Positions 46,245-55,878 of a stretch of DNA of 64,000 nucleotides are shown here, piece after piece. The DNA comes from Acinetobacter genomosp. 15BJ. GTDB taxonomy: Bacteria > Pseudomonadota > Gammaproteobacteria > Pseudomonadales > Moraxellaceae. The position numbers were made by a program, and so were the translations under genes. Every line of letters starts with the position of its first letter. Positions within the stretch are counted from its first letter, which is position 1. The stretch covers positions 1 through 64,000 of the forward strand of contig NZ_KE007346.1 in the NCBI RefSeq assembly GCF_000400715.1, given 5' to 3'. The notes below the pieces were generated by a model. The model had not been told where the DNA came from and made no database searches. It saw only the letters and a list, made by a program, of their open reading frames with translations.

Positions 46245-47912
46245 ATGCCTATTTCTTTTTATAATGATGCTGATTCAGCGAATGCGTTATGTATTACCTC
46301 TGAATTAAAAACAATTTCTTATGCCGATTTTTGGCAAGACGTCGCTGAACAAGCTGCTGCAATCAGGGGATTGAGCCAAGAAACCTGGGCATTGTGGGAA
46401 CAAGATAGCTATCAGTTTCTATTGTTATTATTTGCAGGCTTATTGGCCAATAAAAAAATCATTTTACCTCCCAATCGTGTCCGAGATTTAGAACAACAAT
46501 TTGCCCAGCAACAGATTTATTTTCTGAGCCGTCAGCCTGTTGCTGTGAATGTAGAGGCAAGCTTTTCGCAACTGATTCGTATCCAACAGGATGATTTTTT
46601 AAATCAGGCTGAGATCATATTCTTTACCTCGGGTTCAACCGGCGAACCGAAAAAGATTGAACGTACTTTAAAGCAATTGCTCAATGAAGTGATCGGCTTA
46701 GTTGGCAGTTTTCAGTTCAACCAGAAAAGCGTTGCCCTTGCCACAGTCAGTCACCAGCATATTTATGGACTACTGTTCAAACTGCTTTTACCGCTGGCAA
46801 CAGGGCGCCATTTTTTTAATCCGCAACTGGCTTTTCCTGAAGATGTTATTCAAGCTCAACAGCGTTTAGCTCAACAAGGGTGGAGCAACTATCTGATTTC
46901 CAGTCCTGCTTTATTAAAACGCTGGACGCAGGATTTGCTCTTGCAGCAGTGCGAAAGGGTGTTTAGTTCGGGTGGAAAATTGGATGCGGGTGTTCGACCA
47001 CATTTGAATGTACCGATTGTTGAAGTGCTGGGAAGTTCAGAAACAGGGGGGATTGCACATCGGCAATATGATGATGCAGCATGGACAGCCTTTAATAATG
47101 TCGAGATTCAGATTTCTGCAAGCACTCAACTCATGGTGCGAAGTAACCATGCGGGTGAGTCTGGCTGGATCATCACGGGCGATGCTGCTGAGTGGATCAA
47201 GATCGACAATAAGCAATTCAAACTTTTAGGTCGCTTGGACCGTATTATCAAGTTGGAAGAAAAGCGCTTGAGTCTGGATGCGATTGAGCACAGTCTGAAT
47301 ACGTTGGTAGAAGTAGAACAAAGCCATACACTCTTACTTGAACATCAACATCGGCAAATTTTAGTAGCGATTGTGGTACTCAGTGCCGAGGCTCAACAGC
47401 AATTAATGACGATAGGTAAAGCCGCTTTTGTAAAACAGTTGAAGCAACAGTTACAGTATCAGCTGGAAAGTATTGCCATTCCGCGACAGTGGCGTTTTTT
47501 GAGCCAGATTCCACAAAATGCCCAGTCAAAACGCGATAAAAATTATTTAAAAGTATTATTTAGCCCGATGTTACAGCCTGTCGTATTATCGCAATGGCAA
47601 CAACAGGATGAGCAATATTTCAGCCTTGAGTTTCCTGCTGAACTGGAATGTTTTAAGGGGCATTTTCCAACCCAACCGATTTATCCGGGTGTTGGACAGA
47701 TTGGCTTTATTCAGCAGTTTGCGAAAAATAGTTGGTCTGATTTACAGTGGTGTCAGGGGTTTGAGCAATTGAAGTTTCAAAACCTGATTCGTCCTTATGC
47801 GGTGGTGCAATTAAAATTAAGTCGTAAATTACATAAAATCAGCTTTGAAATCACCTCAGAGCAACAGGTCTTGGCTTCAGGGCGTTTATTGTTTGCGCTT
47901 GAACAGGTCTAG
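46245..47912 (+). CDS. AMP ligase fused to a hot-dog dehydratase (ApeH-ApeI-type)
   Basis: 555 residues. Residues 1 to about 430 are an acyl-AMP ligase: FFTSGSTGEPKKIERT (126-141) is the phosphate loop, EVLGSSETGGIAHRQ and ITGDAAEW follow. The last 110 residues form a FabA/FabZ-like hot-dog domain with GHFPTQPIYPGV (472-483). In several characterised clusters these are two separate genes; here one polypeptide would activate the aryl starter for an ACP and dehydrate 3-hydroxyacyl-ACP. Family-level assignment is clear; starter acid identity is not. Confidence 0.88.
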   Translation: MPISFYNDADSANALCITSELKTISYADFWQDVAEQAAAIRGLSQETWALWEQDSYQFLLLLFAGLLANKKIILPPNRVRDLEQQFAQQQIYFLSRQPVAVNVEASFSQLIRIQQDDFLNQAEIIFFTSGSTGEPKKIERTLKQLLNEVIGLVGSFQFNQKSVALATVSHQHIYGLLFKLLLPLATGRHFFNPQLAFPEDVIQAQQRLAQQGWSNYLISSPALLKRWTQDLLLQQCERVFSSGGKLDAGVRPHLNVPIVEVLGSSETGGIAHRQYDDAAWTAFNNVEIQISASTQLMVRSNHAGESGWIITGDAAEWIKIDNKQFKLLGRLDRIIKLEEKRLSLDAIEHSLNTLVEVEQSHTLLLEHQHRQILVAIVVLSAEAQQQLMTIGKAAFVKQLKQQLQYQLESIAIPRQWRFLSQIPQNAQSKRDKNYLKVLFSPMLQPVVLSQWQQQDEQYFSLEFPAELECFKGHFPTQPIYPGVGQIGFIQQFAKNSWSDLQWCQGFEQLKFQNLIRPYAVVQLKLSRKLHKISFEITSEQQVLASGRLLFALEQV

Positions 47913-47922
47913 GAGTCCGCTG

Positions 47923-48663
47923 ATGTTGAACTATGGCATTGTTATTCCTGTGTATAACCATCCACACTATCTTACTGATCTTGTTGAGTATCTGGAACAA
48001 TTTCAATATCCGATTATCCTCGTCAATGATGGCAGTAATGCCGAATGTACGGCGATTCTGCATCAACTGGCACAACAGTATTCATTGGTTGATTTAGTGG
48101 AACATCAGACCAACCAAGGCAAGGGGCAAGCGGTTATTACTGGACTACAACATGCTGCTCGGTTAGGGATGACGCATGCACTGCAATTAGATGCGGATGG
48201 TCAGCATTGCTGGGAAGATGTGCCGAAATTTATCGAGCAGTCGCAGCAACACCCCCAAGCGATGGTGATTGGACGGCCAATCTTTGATGACTCGGTACCC
48301 AAGAAACGCCTGTATGGACGTTATGTCACGCATTTTTGGGTCTGGTTAAACAGTTTGTCTTTCGAGATTAAAGACAGTATGTGCGGTTTCCGAGTCTATC
48401 CCTTGGCGAAAACCATAGCAGTACTCAATGCTGCTCAATTTCAACCTCGAATGGGTTTTGATAGTGAAATTCTGGTTCGATTAAAATGGGAGAATACCCC
48501 CTTTGTGAATGTACCTACACGGGTGATTTATCCTGAACATGGCGTGTCACATTTTAATGTATGGCGTGATAATTTGGGCTTAAGTCAGGCACATGCCCGA
48601 TTATTTGCAGGCATGTTGCTGCGTTTTCCAAAGCTGATTTGGCATAAGTTTAAGGTGGACTGA
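47923..48663 (+). CDS. Glycosyltransferase family 2
   Basis: 246 residues with a GT-A fold: GIVIPVYNHPHYL at the start, LVNDGSNAECT and the metal-binding DADGQH (90-95). Dolichol-phosphate-mannose-synthase-like C terminus (SFEIKDSMCGFRVYP). GGAG lies before the ATG. It may glycosylate the polyene or its lipid carrier. Confidence 0.88.
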   Translation: MLNYGIVIPVYNHPHYLTDLVEYLEQFQYPIILVNDGSNAECTAILHQLAQQYSLVDLVEHQTNQGKGQAVITGLQHAARLGMTHALQLDADGQHCWEDVPKFIEQSQQHPQAMVIGRPIFDDSVPKKRLYGRYVTHFWVWLNSLSFEIKDSMCGFRVYPLAKTIAVLNAAQFQPRMGFDSEILVRLKWENTPFVNVPTRVIYPEHGVSHFNVWRDNLGLSQAHARLFAGMLLRFPKLIWHKFKVD

Positions 48664-49595
48664 TGACGACACCGCAAACTTCACAGGATACATGGCATCA
48701 GATTAAGGAACGAGGGGGAATATTGCCGCTGATGCTGATGCTTGGATTTTATCGCTGTGGCGGACGTTGGCTATGCCGTGTGGTGCTGTATTTTATTATT
48801 ATGTGGTATTGGCTGTTTGCGCTGACAGCACGACAGGCCTCTTTACAATATTTACAGCGCTTGCATCAATTCGCGGGGGCTCAGTCACCGTTTGCAGCAA
48901 TGCCAAACTGGATGAATAGCTATACGCATTTCATGCAGTTTGGTGAGTGTATTCTGGATAAAATTGAGGGATGGTTAGGGCATATTCCCGAGCAAAAACT
49001 GCAATTGTTTGGGCATGAGCACTTCCAGCGCCATTATCAAAAAGGCGCGATTATTGTGGTGTCGCACTTTGGCAATATTGAGTTACTGCGGGCGCTAAAG
49101 TCAGAACACCCACAAAAAATTAATGTATTGGTGTATCAAAAACATGCCTCACAATTTAATCAGTTTTTAAAAAAAATTAATGATAAGGCTGATGTCAATT
49201 TAATTGCAGTGGATGAACTTGGCATTGAAACAGCGATGTTGTTACAGGAAAAGATGGAGCAGGGGGAGTGGGTGATTGTAGCGGCGGATCGAATTCCTGT
49301 GCAGTCGGATCGAGTGCAAAGCATCCAGTTTTTGGGAAATGAAGCTGCGTTGCCACAAGGGGCATGGATTTTGGCCAATTTACTGAAAGTGCCTGTGCTG
49401 GCCGTGTTTTGTTATCGTGTCCAGCAGAAGTTTCAGGTGCATATTCATGCGATTGCTAAGCAAGTGGATTTACCGCGCAAAACCCGATTAAGCAGCATGC
49501 AACAGATCACCCAATCCTATGTCGCCGTATTAGAACAACATTGCTTACGGGCACCGTATCAATGGTTTAATTTTTATCAGTTTTGGACAAAATAA
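48663..49595 (+). CDS. LpxL/HtrB-like acyltransferase
   Basis: 310 residues. N-terminal membrane helix (35-55), SHFGNIE (H135-x4-E140) is the catalytic pair, and VAADRIPVQSDRV is the second conserved block of the lysophospholipid acyltransferase superfamily. Start overlaps the previous stop (TGATGA). Probably joins a polyene or fatty acyl chain to a lipid-A-like or sugar acceptor. Confidence 0.85.
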   Translation: MTTPQTSQDTWHQIKERGGILPLMLMLGFYRCGGRWLCRVVLYFIIMWYWLFALTARQASLQYLQRLHQFAGAQSPFAAMPNWMNSYTHFMQFGECILDKIEGWLGHIPEQKLQLFGHEHFQRHYQKGAIIVVSHFGNIELLRALKSEHPQKINVLVYQKHASQFNQFLKKINDKADVNLIAVDELGIETAMLLQEKMEQGEWVIVAADRIPVQSDRVQSIQFLGNEAALPQGAWILANLLKVPVLAVFCYRVQQKFQVHIHAIAKQVDLPRKTRLSSMQQITQSYVAVLEQHCLRAPYQWFNFYQFWTK

Positions 49596-49596
49596 C

Positions 49597-51162
49597 GTGA
49601 ATGCAAGTCAAAGTGAAGCAATGCTCAAGCCCGTCCTGATTGTTGGGGAACAGCCACTCAGTATTGAAGATGTGGTTGCGGTTGCTCGACAACAGCGTCA
49701 AGTGGCTTTACCGACAGCAACCGCTTGGCGTGAGTTGATTAAGCGCGGTGCAGATTTTTTGGATCAACTCCTGCTAGATGAAGGCGTGATCTACGGCGTT
49801 ACCACAGGCTATGGTGATTCATGTCTGGTTGAAATTCCCATGCATCAAGTTAATGAGCTCCCTTTGCATCTGTCTCGTTTTCATGGTTGTGGTCTAGGTG
49901 AAAATCTGGATTTGATCACTGCCCGTGCGGTGGTGGTAACTCGTCTTTGTTCACTCGCACGTGGTTATTCAGGTGTGTCTTTAGCCTTGCTAGAGCGTCT
50001 GGTCTGGATGTTGAATGAAAATATTATTCCAGTGATTCCATCGGAAGGGTCAGTCGGGGCAAGTGGTGATCTGACGCCTCTGTCATACATTGCAGGTGCT
50101 TTGGTGGGGGAGCGTGATGTCTATGCGCAAGGCAAGATTGTGCCGATTGCACAAGTCTATGCTGAGCAAGGCTTGGACGCCTTGGTGTTACGCCCGAAAG
50201 AAGGCTTGGCACTCATGAATGGTACTGCGGTGATGACGGCGATTGCCTGCTTAAATTATAAAAAAGCAGAACAGGTGGCTTTGGCCAGTACCTTGATTAC
50301 TGCTTTAAATGTCTTGGCCCTAGAAGGTAATCCAAGTCATTTTGATGAAGTTTTATTTGCTCAAAAACCGCATCAAGGTCAGCAACAGATTGCCCAGCAA
50401 TTACGTGAATGGCTGAACAGTGAAGTACAGACGGCACACCAAAGTCCACGTTTACAAGATCGTTATTCTTTACGCTGTGCGCCACATATTATTGGTGTGT
50501 TTGAAGATTCAAAAAATTGGTTGCGCCAATTTATCGAAAATGAATTAAATTCTAGCAATGATAATCCATTGATCGATCCTGTGAATTTAAGGGTGCTGCA
50601 TGGTGGTCATTTCTATGGCGGGCATATTGCCCAAGCCATGGACAGTTTGAAGATTATGATCGCCAATATTGCTGACCTGATGGATCGACAAATTGCACAG
50701 TTGGTCGACCATAAAATGAATCATGGTTTAGCACGCAATTTAACGGGTGCCAGTGCCGAGCGCTTACCCTTGAATCATGGTTTTAAAGCAGTTCAAATTG
50801 GGGTTTCGGCTTGGACCGCAGAAGCTTTGAAGCATACTTTGGCCGCGTCTATTTTCTCACGTTCTACCGAATGCCATAACCAAGACAAAGTCAGTATGGG
50901 GACCATTGCCGCCCGAGATGCGACTCGGGTCATTACCTTGACGCAGCAGGTTTTGGCGGCCTTATGTTGTGCCAGTGTGCAGGCCGTGCATTTGAAAGGT
51001 GTTGAATCTCAATTAAGCCCGCCTTTAAAGGCCTTTGTCGAGTGGACCTTACAAAGTTTTGCACTACTGCAAGAAGATCGTCCTTTACAAACTGAACTAC
51101 AACAGATTATTGATCGTTTCGACAACTTTGAATTGTTCAATCAATTCCAGCAACAGGTCTAG
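49597..51162 (+). CDS. MIO-type aromatic amino acid ammonia-lyase
   Basis: 521 residues. The A155-S156-G157 triad in GSVGASGDLTPLSY cyclises into the MIO electrophile; Tyr66 in YGVTTGYGD is the mobile-loop catalytic tyrosine, and NSSNDNPLID and QDKVSMGTIAARD match the family. The two substrate-selectivity positions are Phe95-His96 (SRFHGCGLG), unlike tyrosine lyases (His-Leu), phenylalanine lyases (Phe-Leu) or histidine lyases (Ser-His). Its location inside an aryl-polyene cluster suggests it makes an aryl-acrylate starter from Tyr or Phe. GTG start; ATG 49621 is the alternative. Confidence 0.85.
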   Translation: MNASQSEAMLKPVLIVGEQPLSIEDVVAVARQQRQVALPTATAWRELIKRGADFLDQLLLDEGVIYGVTTGYGDSCLVEIPMHQVNELPLHLSRFHGCGLGENLDLITARAVVVTRLCSLARGYSGVSLALLERLVWMLNENIIPVIPSEGSVGASGDLTPLSYIAGALVGERDVYAQGKIVPIAQVYAEQGLDALVLRPKEGLALMNGTAVMTAIACLNYKKAEQVALASTLITALNVLALEGNPSHFDEVLFAQKPHQGQQQIAQQLREWLNSEVQTAHQSPRLQDRYSLRCAPHIIGVFEDSKNWLRQFIENELNSSNDNPLIDPVNLRVLHGGHFYGGHIAQAMDSLKIMIANIADLMDRQIAQLVDHKMNHGLARNLTGASAERLPLNHGFKAVQIGVSAWTAEALKHTLAASIFSRSTECHNQDKVSMGTIAARDATRVITLTQQVLAALCCASVQAVHLKGVESQLSPPLKAFVEWTLQSFALLQEDRPLQTELQQIIDRFDNFELFNQFQQQV

Positions 51163-51171
51163 GAGCGACAG

Positions 51172-51600
51172 ATGCAGGCAGATGTAATCATTGAAATCCC
51201 GTTTCATGATGTCGATACCATGAATGTGGTCTGGCATGGACACTATTTAAAGTATTTCGAAATTGCGCGTTGTAAGTTATTGGAACAGTTTAATTATAAC
51301 TACAACCAGATGAGAGCATCGGGCTATGCATGGCCTGTGATTGAAAGCCATGTGCGTTATGTACAGGGGATTGAGTTTGAACAGAAAATTAAAGTTCGCG
51401 CGATTTTAAAAGAATGGGAAAATCGGTTAAAAATTGAATATTTGATTCTCGATGCAGACACTGGACGACGTTTAACCAAAGGCTATACCACCCAAGTGGC
51501 TGTGAACATGGAAAACAGAGAAATGTGTTTCCAGTCACCGCAAATTTTATTGGATTGTTTAAATGCATGGGATGCGTTTAAGGAGCACCCGCATGGTTAA
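51172..51600 (+). CDS. 4-hydroxybenzoyl-CoA thioesterase-like hot-dog protein (ApeK-type)
   Basis: 142 residues. FHDVDTMNVVWHGHYLKYFE is the YbgC/4HBT signature: D13 or D15 near the N terminus is the catalytic acid candidate. Single hot-dog domain, soluble. In polyene clusters it may release the acyl chain from the ACP or edit wrong intermediates. Ribosome site AGGAG. Confidence 0.85.
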   Translation: MQADVIIEIPFHDVDTMNVVWHGHYLKYFEIARCKLLEQFNYNYNQMRASGYAWPVIESHVRYVQGIEFEQKIKVRAILKEWENRLKIEYLILDADTGRRLTKGYTTQVAVNMENREMCFQSPQILLDCLNAWDAFKEHPHG

Positions 51601-52270
51601 TTCTGGTTTTCTGAATTTAAATCGCCTTGCTGCATTGATGCAGCAGCGTGCTTGCTGGTTGTTACTCAGTGTAGTTAGCGTATTGTTCAGCTTGAGTGTT
51701 TCAGCATCTGCACATGCGGATCAGGTCTCGACGATTTTTAATCAGCTTGCTAAAAGTGAGCTCATTCGCGCCGATTTTGAACAGCAAAAGAAGTTGGCGA
51801 GTTTAAACAAAACTTTTGTTTCCAATGGCACACTGACCTTTGCGAAATCCAATGGCGTAATTTGGCAAATTAAACGACCTGTGCAAGCAGATTTGATCGT
51901 AACCCAAAACAAACTCATCCAGAAAACACAACGAACCTATAGCCAGATCAAGATTGATCAGTCACCTTATAGTTCGGTTGCGACCTTATTTTTACAACTG
52001 ATGTCAGGTAATGACAAAGCCTTGGCGAAGAATTTTAATGTGTTATCAGCCAATTACAGTCCGACAGGATGGAATATTGCTTTAACGCCTAAATCAGCGC
52101 TATTTAAAAAGTTGTTCCAGAGAATAGATGCACAAGGACAACAGTATGTGAATAAGATCGTGATTCAAGAACAGGCCAATAACAGCACTACGATTTTATT
52201 CCGTAATCAAACCACTCAACCGAATCAACTGACGGCTGCTGAAGATGCGCTTTTCCAATTGGCAAAATAA
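51593..52270 (+). CDS. LolA-like outer-membrane lipoprotein carrier protein (ApeL-type)
   Basis: About 225 residues. A signal sequence (about 10-45, ending SASAHAD) is followed by a LolA-type beta barrel: LIRADFEQQKKLASL, TFVSNGTLTFAKSNGVIWQIKRPVQADLIVT (quoted in part). These cluster-specific LolA homologues are thought to carry lipidated polyene across the periplasm. ATG 51593 has GGAG before it; an earlier in-frame ATG at 51563 would extend 10 residues into the previous gene. Confidence 0.85.
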   Translation: MVNSGFLNLNRLAALMQQRACWLLLSVVSVLFSLSVSASAHADQVSTIFNQLAKSELIRADFEQQKKLASLNKTFVSNGTLTFAKSNGVIWQIKRPVQADLIVTQNKLIQKTQRTYSQIKIDQSPYSSVATLFLQLMSGNDKALAKNFNVLSANYSPTGWNIALTPKSALFKKLFQRIDAQGQQYVNKIVIQEQANNSTTILFRNQTTQPNQLTAAEDALFQLAK

Positions 52271-54557
52271 ATTCACAGCCATCTGGTTAATTATTTTAAC
52301 GCTGGTTGGGCTTACGCTAGCGGTGGCATGGGTCAAAAAAGAGATCCATATTCAGACCAATATTTTTGCTTTGCTGCCTGAAACGCAACAAAATCCCGAG
52401 CTTGCCAAAACACAGCAATATATGAGTGATCAGCTCAATGAAAAGGTCTTTGTTGTTTTAGAAAGTCAGGATCAGCAGGCCTTGGCGCAAGCCACTCAGT
52501 TGTTTCAAGAGAAGCTACAACACAGTGACCTGTGGCAACCGCTTCGACCACAGTTGGATTTAGCACAGTTTTCCAAACAGTTGTATCAACATCGGGCAGG
52601 CTTGCTGAATCAACAAGACCGACAGTTTTTGCAACAGCAGGATTATGAGGCACTGACCGAACAAAGCTTGATGCAGTTAATGAGTGTCGGGGTGCCGATT
52701 ACCGCGACGTCATTACAGCAAGATCCCTTGTTACTGTTTCCACGGTATATGTTGAGTGTGGCCAATCAACTTTCAAGCAATGTCGAACTGGAAGATGGTT
52801 TCGCAACCATTCATGATGAGCAAAAGACCTCACGCTTACTGGTTCTGCAATTAAAACAGAGTCCTTATAACATTGATTATCAGGAACAGGTCAGCGCTTG
52901 GATTGAACAGTTGCAGCCTGAGCTGAACAGGTTGCAGGTTCAATCGCATTGGACTGGAACCATTTTATTTTCTAATTATGGAACCCAATCGGCTAAGCAG
53001 GAAATTTCAACCATTGGTCTCGGTTCGACCTTGGGCTTAATCCTGTTGGTCTGGTTTGGCTTCCGTTCATTCCGGCCGCTCATTACTGAATTTATCGCCG
53101 TGTCGACAGGGAGCTTACTGGCATTTGCGGTGACGCATCTGGTGTTCGGTGAAATTCATCTGATGACTTTGGTCTTTGGCGCCAGTCTGATCGGGGTGTG
53201 TGTTGATTTCTCTTTCTATTTTATGGCAATGCAATCACAGCACCGTAAACTGGATGGATTTAGGATTCTTAGACCGCTGTTGCCGAGCTTATTTATGGGC
53301 TTAATGACCACGGTTGTGGCCTATATTTTTCTCAGCTTTACCCCATTTCCTGCTTTTAGGCAAATTGCGGTTTTTTCAATAGTCGGTTTGGTCGCTGCCT
53401 GGATCACCAGTGTGTTGCTACTGCCGCGCTTAGCTCCACTGAATGCACAAGCTGCAATTCGACGCTTAGCTTGGATTGGAATGGCCAGACAATGGTTTCA
53501 GCAACATCAGAAAATCCGCTATGGCTTTATTTTGAGTATCTTGTTGATTGGAGGAAGCAGCCTATTTGCTTTGCAATCCAATGATGATATTCGAAACTTG
53601 CAAAGTATGGATGCCAAGCTGAAGCAGGAAGATCAATATATTCGGTCCTTGTTTGCTCAGCAGCAAAGCAGTGATTATTTTGTTGTCCGTGCACACTCCA
53701 GTGCTGAGCTTGAGCAGCAGGAAGCACAATTGATTGATCAATTGCAGCAATTGCAAACTCAGGGACAGATTGAAGGTTTTCAAGCTTTGGGACAATGGAT
53801 TCCTCCTTTGGCCCAGCAGCAGCAAAATGTGCAGCTACTTCAGCAGACTTCAGCAACGGCACTGAAAAAGTATGCGGAAAGCATGGGGTTAAATTTTGCT
53901 GATCTACTGCAATGGCAACAACAATTGCAGCAGCAACCCTTACTCACAGAACAGGTGTTTCAACAACATCCCTTGGCATTTTTACAGCTCAGTCCTACCG
54001 AGCGTCTGGTCATGGTGCGTGGGGTTAAACAGGCGCAGCGATTACAGCAACTTGAATCCGCACAGATTGATTTCCAACAACCTGTCAGCACACTGTCTAG
54101 TGCGTTTGCACAGCATCGTCAGCAAGCGCAGCATTTATTGATCTATGCCTTATTTGGACTGGCGCTGGGTTTGGGCTTGGTTTATGGCAGGCGTTCGATT
54201 ATGCCGTTGGTTTTGCCTGTGACTTTGGCACTCATCAGCACCTTTGCGGTGCAGGCATGGTTGGGTGTAGAAATTAACTTGTTCAGTATTATGGGAACCT
54301 TCTTGATTATTGGAATTGGTGTGGATTATGCGATTTTCTATCGGCATGGACATGACCATCCGCAGGTGGTTGGCATGGCGCTGTTTTTGTGTATGATGTC
54401 GACCTTATTGGGCTTTGGACTATTATCATTGAGTCATACTTATGCGATTCATTGCTTCGGTCTAACTGTTTTATTGGGTGTGATCTTTTCATTTGTTTAT
54501 GCAACTTTGCTTACGCCAGCTGATCAGCACCATATTGTGAATTTAGAAGAGCATTAA
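52245..54557 (+). CDS. MMPL/RND-family exporter (ApeM-type)
   Basis: 770 residues with two RND halves. Each half has one TM helix, a large periplasmic domain, and a group of five helices (about 250-410 and 630-765; FGASLIGVCVDFSFYFMAMQ and IGIGVDYAIFYRH are the MMPL signature sites). Moves the polyene lipid across the inner membrane or from its outer leaflet. The Gln-rich periplasmic loop near 480-600 is a noticeable feature. Overlaps the LolA-like gene by 26 bases. Confidence 0.88.
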   Translation: MRFSNWQNKFTAIWLIILTLVGLTLAVAWVKKEIHIQTNIFALLPETQQNPELAKTQQYMSDQLNEKVFVVLESQDQQALAQATQLFQEKLQHSDLWQPLRPQLDLAQFSKQLYQHRAGLLNQQDRQFLQQQDYEALTEQSLMQLMSVGVPITATSLQQDPLLLFPRYMLSVANQLSSNVELEDGFATIHDEQKTSRLLVLQLKQSPYNIDYQEQVSAWIEQLQPELNRLQVQSHWTGTILFSNYGTQSAKQEISTIGLGSTLGLILLVWFGFRSFRPLITEFIAVSTGSLLAFAVTHLVFGEIHLMTLVFGASLIGVCVDFSFYFMAMQSQHRKLDGFRILRPLLPSLFMGLMTTVVAYIFLSFTPFPAFRQIAVFSIVGLVAAWITSVLLLPRLAPLNAQAAIRRLAWIGMARQWFQQHQKIRYGFILSILLIGGSSLFALQSNDDIRNLQSMDAKLKQEDQYIRSLFAQQQSSDYFVVRAHSSAELEQQEAQLIDQLQQLQTQGQIEGFQALGQWIPPLAQQQQNVQLLQQTSATALKKYAESMGLNFADLLQWQQQLQQQPLLTEQVFQQHPLAFLQLSPTERLVMVRGVKQAQRLQQLESAQIDFQQPVSTLSSAFAQHRQQAQHLLIYALFGLALGLGLVYGRRSIMPLVLPVTLALISTFAVQAWLGVEINLFSIMGTFLIIGIGVDYAIFYRHGHDHPQVVGMALFLCMMSTLLGFGLLSLSHTYAIHCFGLTVLLGVIFSFVYATLLTPADQHHIVNLEEH

Positions 54558-54581
54558 AAAATCTAATTTTTAGGGGCAATA

Positions 54582-55877
54582 ATGAAGATGATACAAACAG
54601 CCGATGTGGTGATTATTGGTGCTGGACCTTCTGGCAGTTCAGCCGCAGCTTTGCTTCGTCAAAGAGGTTATGCGGTCACGGTGATTGAAAAACAATATTT
54701 TCCGCGCTTCTCAATTGGTGAATCTTTATTACCGCAGTGCATGGTTTTTTTGGAAGAAGCGGGCTTATTAGAAACCGTGCGTGAGCATGTTCAATCCCGT
54801 GCATTCCAGTTTAAAAATGGCGCGGCATTTTTGTGTGGTGAAAAACGTAGCCATTATGATTTCACTGAAAAATTCAGTGCGGGGCCTGGCACCACTTGGC
54901 AAGTTCGCCGAGCTGACTTTGATCATTTACTGGCCCAACAAGCGCAGCAATATGGCGCAGATATTCGTTTTGGACATGAAGTTGTTGCGATCGATGTTGA
55001 GGTAGAGCACCCTGTTTTAACTGTGCTAGATGAGGCACAGCAGCACTATCAGATTCAAGCCAAGTTTTTATTGGATGCCAGTGGTTTTGGTCGCATCTTA
55101 CCGAAGTTTTTAGATTTAGAAAGCCCTTCCAATTTCCCCGTACGTCGTGCCTTGTTTACCCATATTGAAGATGGGATTGGCGATCGTGCTGATTTTGACC
55201 GGAACAAAATTTTAATTACCGTGCATGAAAAAGACCGTCGTGCTTGGTATTGGCTGATTCCTTTTGCCGATGGTCGAGCTTCCTTTGGTGTGGTAGCAGA
55301 GCAGGATTTCTTTGATCATTATCAGGTTGAAGATGCTGCTCAGAATGAACCTGACTTGTTATTGAAAAGGATTCTAGACGACGATCCTGCGTTATCTCAG
55401 GTATTAGCGCAGGCGAAATTTGATACGCCTGTACGTACCTTGGTTGGTTATTCGGCAAACGTCAAACATTTGGCCGGTCGGAATTATGCCTTGCTCGGCA
55501 ATGCAGGCGAGTTTCTCGACCCTGTATTTTCATCGGGTGTGACCATTGCATTGAAATCTTCCAGTCTGGCAATTCCTTTGGTTGATCGAGTGTTGCAAGG
55601 TGAACAGGTGGATTGGATGCAGGAGTATGAATTGCCGCTGCGTAAAGGGATTAAAGTGTTTCGTGCTTATGTCGAATCTTGGTACGAAGGCGAGTTTCAG
55701 GATGTGGTATTCGCAAGCAATCAAAATGACAACATTCGTCGTATGGTTTCATCATTACTGGCAGGTTATGCATGGGATGATCAAAATCCGATTCATAAAA
55801 ATGCCAAACGCCGTTTAAGCACCTTGGCCGAGTATTGCCGTGAAGGCGTCGCGCAAGAGAAAGCCTTAGAGGTTTAA
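54582..55877 (+). CDS. FAD-dependent oxidoreductase, flavin-dependent-halogenase-like
   Basis: 431 residues. Rossmann GAGPSG (13-18), FPRFSIGESLLP (40-51), WYWLIP (222-227, matching the WxWxIP of flavin-dependent halogenases) and GNAGEFLDPVFSSG (306-319, the second FAD motif). K78 in FQFKNGAAF sits near the halogenase catalytic lysine position. It could hydroxylate, oxidise or halogenate an ACP-bound aryl ring. Family membership is good; halogenase activity is a prediction. Not present in the E. coli type cluster; halogenases are reported in xanthomonadin-type clusters. Confidence 0.8.
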   Translation: MKMIQTADVVIIGAGPSGSSAAALLRQRGYAVTVIEKQYFPRFSIGESLLPQCMVFLEEAGLLETVREHVQSRAFQFKNGAAFLCGEKRSHYDFTEKFSAGPGTTWQVRRADFDHLLAQQAQQYGADIRFGHEVVAIDVEVEHPVLTVLDEAQQHYQIQAKFLLDASGFGRILPKFLDLESPSNFPVRRALFTHIEDGIGDRADFDRNKILITVHEKDRRAWYWLIPFADGRASFGVVAEQDFFDHYQVEDAAQNEPDLLLKRILDDDPALSQVLAQAKFDTPVRTLVGYSANVKHLAGRNYALLGNAGEFLDPVFSSGVTIALKSSSLAIPLVDRVLQGEQVDWMQEYELPLRKGIKVFRAYVESWYEGEFQDVVFASNQNDNIRRMVSSLLAGYAWDDQNPIHKNAKRRLSTLAEYCREGVAQEKALEV

Positions 55878-55878
55878 T

